From: Terriglobia bacterium
Lineage (GTDB): Bacteria > Acidobacteriota > Terriglobia > UBA7540
NCBI GenBank assembly: GCA_030040455.1
Contig: JASHTR010000165.1
Coordinates: 1 to 8,262 of the forward strand
Direction of reading: 5' to 3'
Length of the DNA stretch: 8,262 nucleotides
In this document: positions 5,558 through 8,262 of the stretch, in pieces
How the letters are laid out: each line of letters opens with the position of its first letter
How positions within the stretch are numbered: position 1 is the stretch's first letter
Position numbers and translations under genes: made by a program
Notes under the pieces: model-generated
Database searches by the model: none
Seen by the model: the letters and a program-made list of their open reading frames with translations, nothing else
What the model was told of the DNA's origin: nothing

Positions 5558-7359
5558 TGCGGAACTCCGTGGGCCTGCGGGGTTGAGGAAGACGAGAGCG
5601 CCGACTGGCCGGGTCCGGGCACAGACGCGGGGGGGGTGCTGACAAGGGAAGTTTCGAGGGGTTCGGGCAGGCGGACGACCCGGGGGGTCATCATGATCAT
5701 CACCTCATCATCTATTGTCTCAAAGCTCTGGGTTGAGAACAGGTACTTGAGAAAAGGAATATCCGCCAAGCCAGGAAGCCCGGAGACCTCCTTGTTGGTC
5801 TGGGTTTGGATCAACCCACCGAGCAGGCTGACTTCGCCCTCCTTCAGGCGGACTGTATGCTCAACCTCACGCTGGGTGAAAGTGGGCTCTTCAATGCCGC
5901 CAATATTCACCGAAGCCCCTTCAGCCGAAATCGTAATCTTAGACTTCAAAATAATGTCGCCGTTTGCGGCAACCGTGGGCGTAATATCCATAATCACGCC
6001 CACGTCTTGATACTGAAATTGCGTATTGGTCAGCAGACCATAAGAGGAGGTTGAGGTGCTCGTCGACGTAGGGATTCCGAAACTGCCCGTCGCAATGGGA
6101 ACGCGCTCGCCAATGTTCAAACGCGCTTCCTCCCCCGCCGTCACCCGGATCTGCGGGTTCTGCAGAATATGTGTTTGCGAATCCGTCAGTAAAGCATTGG
6201 CGATGATGCCCGGCAGCTCAATGCTGAATTCACCGGTTGAAATCTTGCCCAGACTGTTCAATGTAAGTGACGGAGTTGTTGTGGTCGTCGAAGTAGAGCT
6301 TGTCGCCGGGGGAGTGAGCCCCACGGCCGCGAGAGTGCTGCCTGAAAGCGGCACGGGCGCCAGACCCAGATCGTTCAGGCGGTCCTTATCAACTTCGAGC
6401 ACAGTTACGTCAATCAACACCTCTGCCTTGCCCCGGTCCAGACTATGAATCAGCTCCTCCGCAGCGGCCACTTTTTCCGGAGTGTCGTAGACCGTGATCG
6501 AGTTAGTATCTGGATTTTGAAAAGCTTTGAGGATGCCGGTCACATGCTCCACAGCAGTGAGGATGGCGGTGCGGTCCGCGGGCGTGAGAGGATTCTGAAG
6601 ATAAATGGTTTTGAGCACCTGCGTTTCAAGCTCCCGCCGATTGGTGGGTGTGTCCGGAATCACCAGAATGGTGTTTTGGCTGATCGGCTTCCAGAAAACG
6701 TTCGCCTCTGCGGCGGCAGCCTGCAGGGCTTGGCCGATTGTAACGTTTGACAAATCGAAAGCGATGGGCTTGGGCTGGAAGTTGTAATAAAAGACCACAT
6801 TGATGTGGGCCATCTTAGCAAGCGCCTCAAAGATCCTACGGCTGTTGCCGGTGAGACGAAGCTCGGACAATTTCGTTTGGGGCAACGGCTGCAACGTGAT
6901 CCCCCCTATTCCCTGCGCAGCCTCAGCCTGCTCCATGGACTTGCGAATGTATCTCTGCCGCTCGGCCGCAGCGGCAGACTGCTTGAGAAGAACGCCCTGG
7001 AGCTCTTGCGCCGCCGCCTGGTTGCTGGGATCAACGCTCACGGCCTTTTGAAATTCACTGGCCGCAGCATCCGGCTGCCCTTCCGCGAGCAAACGGCGGC
7101 CCCGCTCGGCGTGAAGCATCGAGGATTTCATCCGAGCTTCCTTCTCGTAAATCAAATAATGAGGATTGTTGGGCCGGTATTGAAGGGCTTTCTGAAAATG
7201 GATGATCGCCGTGTCGTAGTCCTTTTGCTCCTCCGCCTTGCGCCCTTCCTTGAATGCCACGCTGGCGGGGCTGCAACCGATACAGAGCAAAACTCCGGCA
7301 ATAACCGCCACTCGCCAAGCCTGCCGGCCCGGCGTCAGCCATCTCAATCTTGCCCTCAT
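5554..7359 (-). CDS. Secretin (GspD/PilQ superfamily) with TPRs and lipoprotein-like signal
   Basis: Taken from the ATG at 7359 the protein has 601 residues. A basic stretch and hydrophobic core (VAVIAGVLLCIGC) end at Cys29, a loose lipobox (CIGC, not the usual L-x-x-C), so lipid anchoring is plausible. Two TPR-like helical pairs follow (about 34-66 and 80-116). A small N-domain comes next (about 160-235), containing VFYYNFQPKPIAFDLSN and VTIGQALQAAA, then a second (about 247-308). The secretin barrel covers about 312-565: VLIDVTVLEVD, the VPIATG segment (420-425), DVGVIMDITPTV and GLPGLADIPFLKYLF (527-541). Thr/Ser-rich loops (about 348-368 and 431-440) and a Ser/Pro-rich tail look disordered. 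It would be the multimeric outer-membrane pore. An earlier ATG at 7404 adds 15 residues with atypical codons and an unusually long signal, so 7359 is preferred; neither has a strong ribosome site. The stop overlaps pilin 1 by GTGA. GspD versus PilQ cannot be settled here. Confidence 0.92.
   Translation of the reverse strand: MRARLRWLTPGRQAWRVAVIAGVLLCIGCSPASVAFKEGRKAEEQKDYDTAIIHFQKALQYRPNNPHYLIYEKEARMKSSMLHAERGRRLLAEGQPDAAASEFQKAVSVDPSNQAAAQELQGVLLKQSAAAAERQRYIRKSMEQAEAAQGIGGITLQPLPQTKLSELRLTGNSRRIFEALAKMAHINVVFYYNFQPKPIAFDLSNVTIGQALQAAAAEANVFWKPISQNTILVIPDTPTNRRELETQVLKTIYLQNPLTPADRTAILTAVEHVTGILKAFQNPDTNSITVYDTPEKVAAAEELIHSLDRGKAEVLIDVTVLEVDKDRLNDLGLAPVPLSGSTLAAVGLTPPATSSTSTTTTTPSLTLNSLGKISTGEFSIELPGIIANALLTDSQTHILQNPQIRVTAGEEARLNIGERVPIATGSFGIPTSTSTSTSSYGLLTNTQFQYQDVGVIMDITPTVAANGDIILKSKITISAEGASVNIGGIEEPTFTQREVEHTVRLKEGEVSLLGGLIQTQTNKEVSGLPGLADIPFLKYLFSTQSFETIDDEVMIMMTPRVVRLPEPLETSLVSTPPASVPGPGQSALSSSSTPQAHGVPQ
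5565..5568 (-). promoter_or_regulatory. Ribosome binding site of pseudopilin 1
   Basis: On the minus strand this is GGAG, seven bases before the GTG at 5557. It lies within the last codons of the secretin gene and supports a GTG start at the GTGA overlap. Confidence 0.6.
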
Positions 7360-7748
7360 AAACCTATCAATTATCCTGTATGGGCGATGTGAAATGCAAG
7401 GCATAGCCCACGCCGCTCCACAGCCCCGTCAAAGCCAGGCCGGCTGTAGGATTTTACCCAAGCCTTCGTAGCGCAGGGTTCGCCTTGTGACCCTGCGGCT
7501 TTTCCATGCAACAGAGGAGAACCATAGCGTTTGAACGGCGAACGCCGCGCTGCAACTCCCTCCGACTTTGACGCGATCGCCGAGGCGCTATTTTACTTCT
7601 GATGCGGGCAATCGAGCGGAGTTTGTCTGCCTTCCCGGAGCCTTGTTGACGCCGCAGCAATCATCTCTCCGTCTGGTGATAACCGTAAGATTTTCCAGGA
7701 ATTCCTCTGTTTATGTTTGGCATTCAGAGAGCCACTGGGTTGGGGCAA
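7360..7748. other. Non-coding stretch between accB and the secretin
   Basis: No frame here has codon use or family features of a real gene. The stretch holds a perfect 8-bp hairpin (7472-7497) and a weak ACAGCC/GGCTGT pair (7420-7425 with 7442-7447). There is also a poor promoter-like arrangement on the minus strand: TTGCAT (7399-7394) and GATAAT (7375-7370), 18 bases apart, just before the 7359 ATG. The operon promoter is probably in this stretch, but I cannot place it with confidence. The usual partner of accB, accC, is not here. Confidence 0.6.
7472..7497. repeat. Perfect 8-bp inverted repeat
   Basis: CGCAGGGT (7472-7479) and ACCCTGCG (7490-7497) are exact reverse complements around a 10-base loop. 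No T-run follows on the minus strand; on the plus strand GCTTTTCC follows, which is a weak terminator tail facing away from all genes. It may be a dispersed intergenic palindrome rather than the accB terminator. Confidence 0.5.
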
Positions 7749-8262
7749 CTATGCAGCGGCGGAAGGAGGAGAGGTCGAATCGGAGGGAATAATACCGAAC
7801 AAGGGCTGCCCGTACTCAACCGGCTGGCCGTTCTCAACGAAGATTCGGCCAATTTCCCCCGCCGTTTCCGCGATAATTTCATTCATTAATTTCATCGCTT
7901 CAATAATGCAAAGAACCTGGCCGACGTGCACAACGTCTCCCACCTTGGCGTAGGGTGGCGCGTCCGGAGCAGCAGCGGAAAAAAAGGTGCCGACAATCGG
8001 AGACTTAACGAGATAGAGACCGGGGTGAGCTACCACCTCGCTCGAAGTAAGATGGGGGTTAGCCTCCGCAGGCGCAGGAGCCGCTGATTGTGTCGAATGC
8101 GCCGAAGCAGCATCACCGCGCCGGGCAGGGGCGGTCCGGGCTCGGGGTGCGACGTCAGCAGCGTCGCGTTTGATGCGCACCCGAAATCCGTCTTTTTCCA
8201 TTTCAAATTCGCTAATACCCTGCTCGCTCAACAAATCCAGGATGGCGCGGATATCTTCTAGC
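7749..8262 (-). CDS. accB: Biotin carboxyl carrier protein of acetyl-CoA carboxylase (5' end cut by window edge)
   Basis: AccB carries the biotin that is carboxylated by AccC and then donates the carboxyl group to acetyl-CoA through AccA/AccD, the first step of fatty-acid synthesis in the cytoplasm. The frame is open to the right edge, where codons read LEDIRAILDLLSEQ, the usual AccB N-terminus; only about two or three codons, with the start, are missing. After the ISEFEMEKDGFRVRIKR segment comes an Ala/Pro-rich hinge (about 8040-8165). The biotinyl domain has the SPIVGTFF strand, and EAMKLM carries the biotinylated lysine, encoded at 7890-7892. It ends in a short Ser/Pro/Ala tail. A TTG at 8234 is in frame but lies inside the conserved N-terminus and is not the start. 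Its normal operon partner accC does not follow; a non-coding gap and a filament cluster do. Confidence 0.96.
   Translation of the reverse strand, partial: LEDIRAILDLLSEQGISEFEMEKDGFRVRIKRDAADVAPRARTAPARRGDAASAHSTQSAAPAPAEANPHLTSSEVVAHPGLYLVKSPIVGTFFSAAAPDAPPYAKVGDVVHVGQVLCIIEAMKLMNEIIAETAGEIGRIFVENGQPVEYGQPLFGIIPSDSTSPPSAAA

Noticed and set aside
7370..7399. Promoter before the secretin (TTGCAT, 18 bases, GATAAT)
   Set aside because: The -35 match is only 3 of 6, the start site would almost touch the ATG, and promoter consensus in this organism is unknown; not listed as a feature.
7472..7497. Rho-independent terminator of accB
   Set aside because: The stem is good but no T-run follows on the coding strand, and it lies about 250 bases after the stop.
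7454..7660. A 68-codon minus-strand frame in the accB-secretin gap
   Set aside because: It is very Arg-rich, runs through the 7472-7497 palindrome, has no ribosome site and no family feature; the repeat explains its last part.
8232..8234. TTG as the start of accB
   Set aside because: The frame stays open to the edge and reads LEDIRAILDLLSEQ, which is the conserved N-terminus, so the start lies just outside.

Overview
Eight protein-coding genes lie in this window, all on the minus strand, so the biological reading order runs from base 8262 down to base 1. The DNA is GC-rich and codes densely, with GTG and TTG starts at overlapping junctions. The secretin and pseudopilin types, a PilM-like protein without the usual nucleotide motifs, and the kinds of dispersed intergenic repeats resemble what I know of Acidobacteriota. 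That assignment is an inference from family resemblance, not a database match.

In gene order: the 3' part of accB, encoding the biotin carboxyl carrier protein of acetyl-CoA carboxylase, is cut by the right edge only a few codons short of its start (7749-8262). A non-coding stretch of roughly 340-390 bases follows. Next comes a type IV filament cluster (type IV pilus or type II secretion superfamily): a secretin with TPRs and a lipoprotein-like signal (5554-7359 or 7404), two tandem GspG-like pseudopilins (5081-5557 and 4585-5121), the PilC/GspF platform protein (3301-4503), the PilB/GspE ATPase (1460-3061), a PilM/GspL-like cytoplasmic protein (502-1470) and the start of PilN (1-505, cut by the left edge).

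The products fit one machine. PilB would power assembly, PilC would be the inner-membrane platform, PilM and PilN would link the motor to the periplasm, the two pseudopilins would form the filament, and the secretin would be the outer-membrane pore. Separate PilM and PilN proteins are pilus-like; the GspG-type pseudopilins and their tails are secretion-like. The sequence alone does not say whether the product is a pilus or a secretion pseudopilus. No retraction ATPase (PilT), prepilin peptidase, PilO, PilP or GspC is inside the window.

The least ordinary feature is the spacing. Three junctions are fused by 4-11 base overlaps (secretin/pilin 1, pilB/pilM, pilM/pilN). The other junctions carry repeat DNA of different kinds: inverted TTCGGA/TCCGAA-type repeats after pilin 1, inverted TTCATAR/CTATGAA heptamers after pilin 2, a long imperfect palindrome plus a CATTCTGAG-type repeat between pilC and pilB, and an 8-bp perfect hairpin between accB and the secretin. 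I found no RNA genes, CRISPR array, transposase or convincing rho-independent terminator. Nothing here proves a new system; the best candidates are the intercistronic repeats and the hybrid make-up of the filament cluster.
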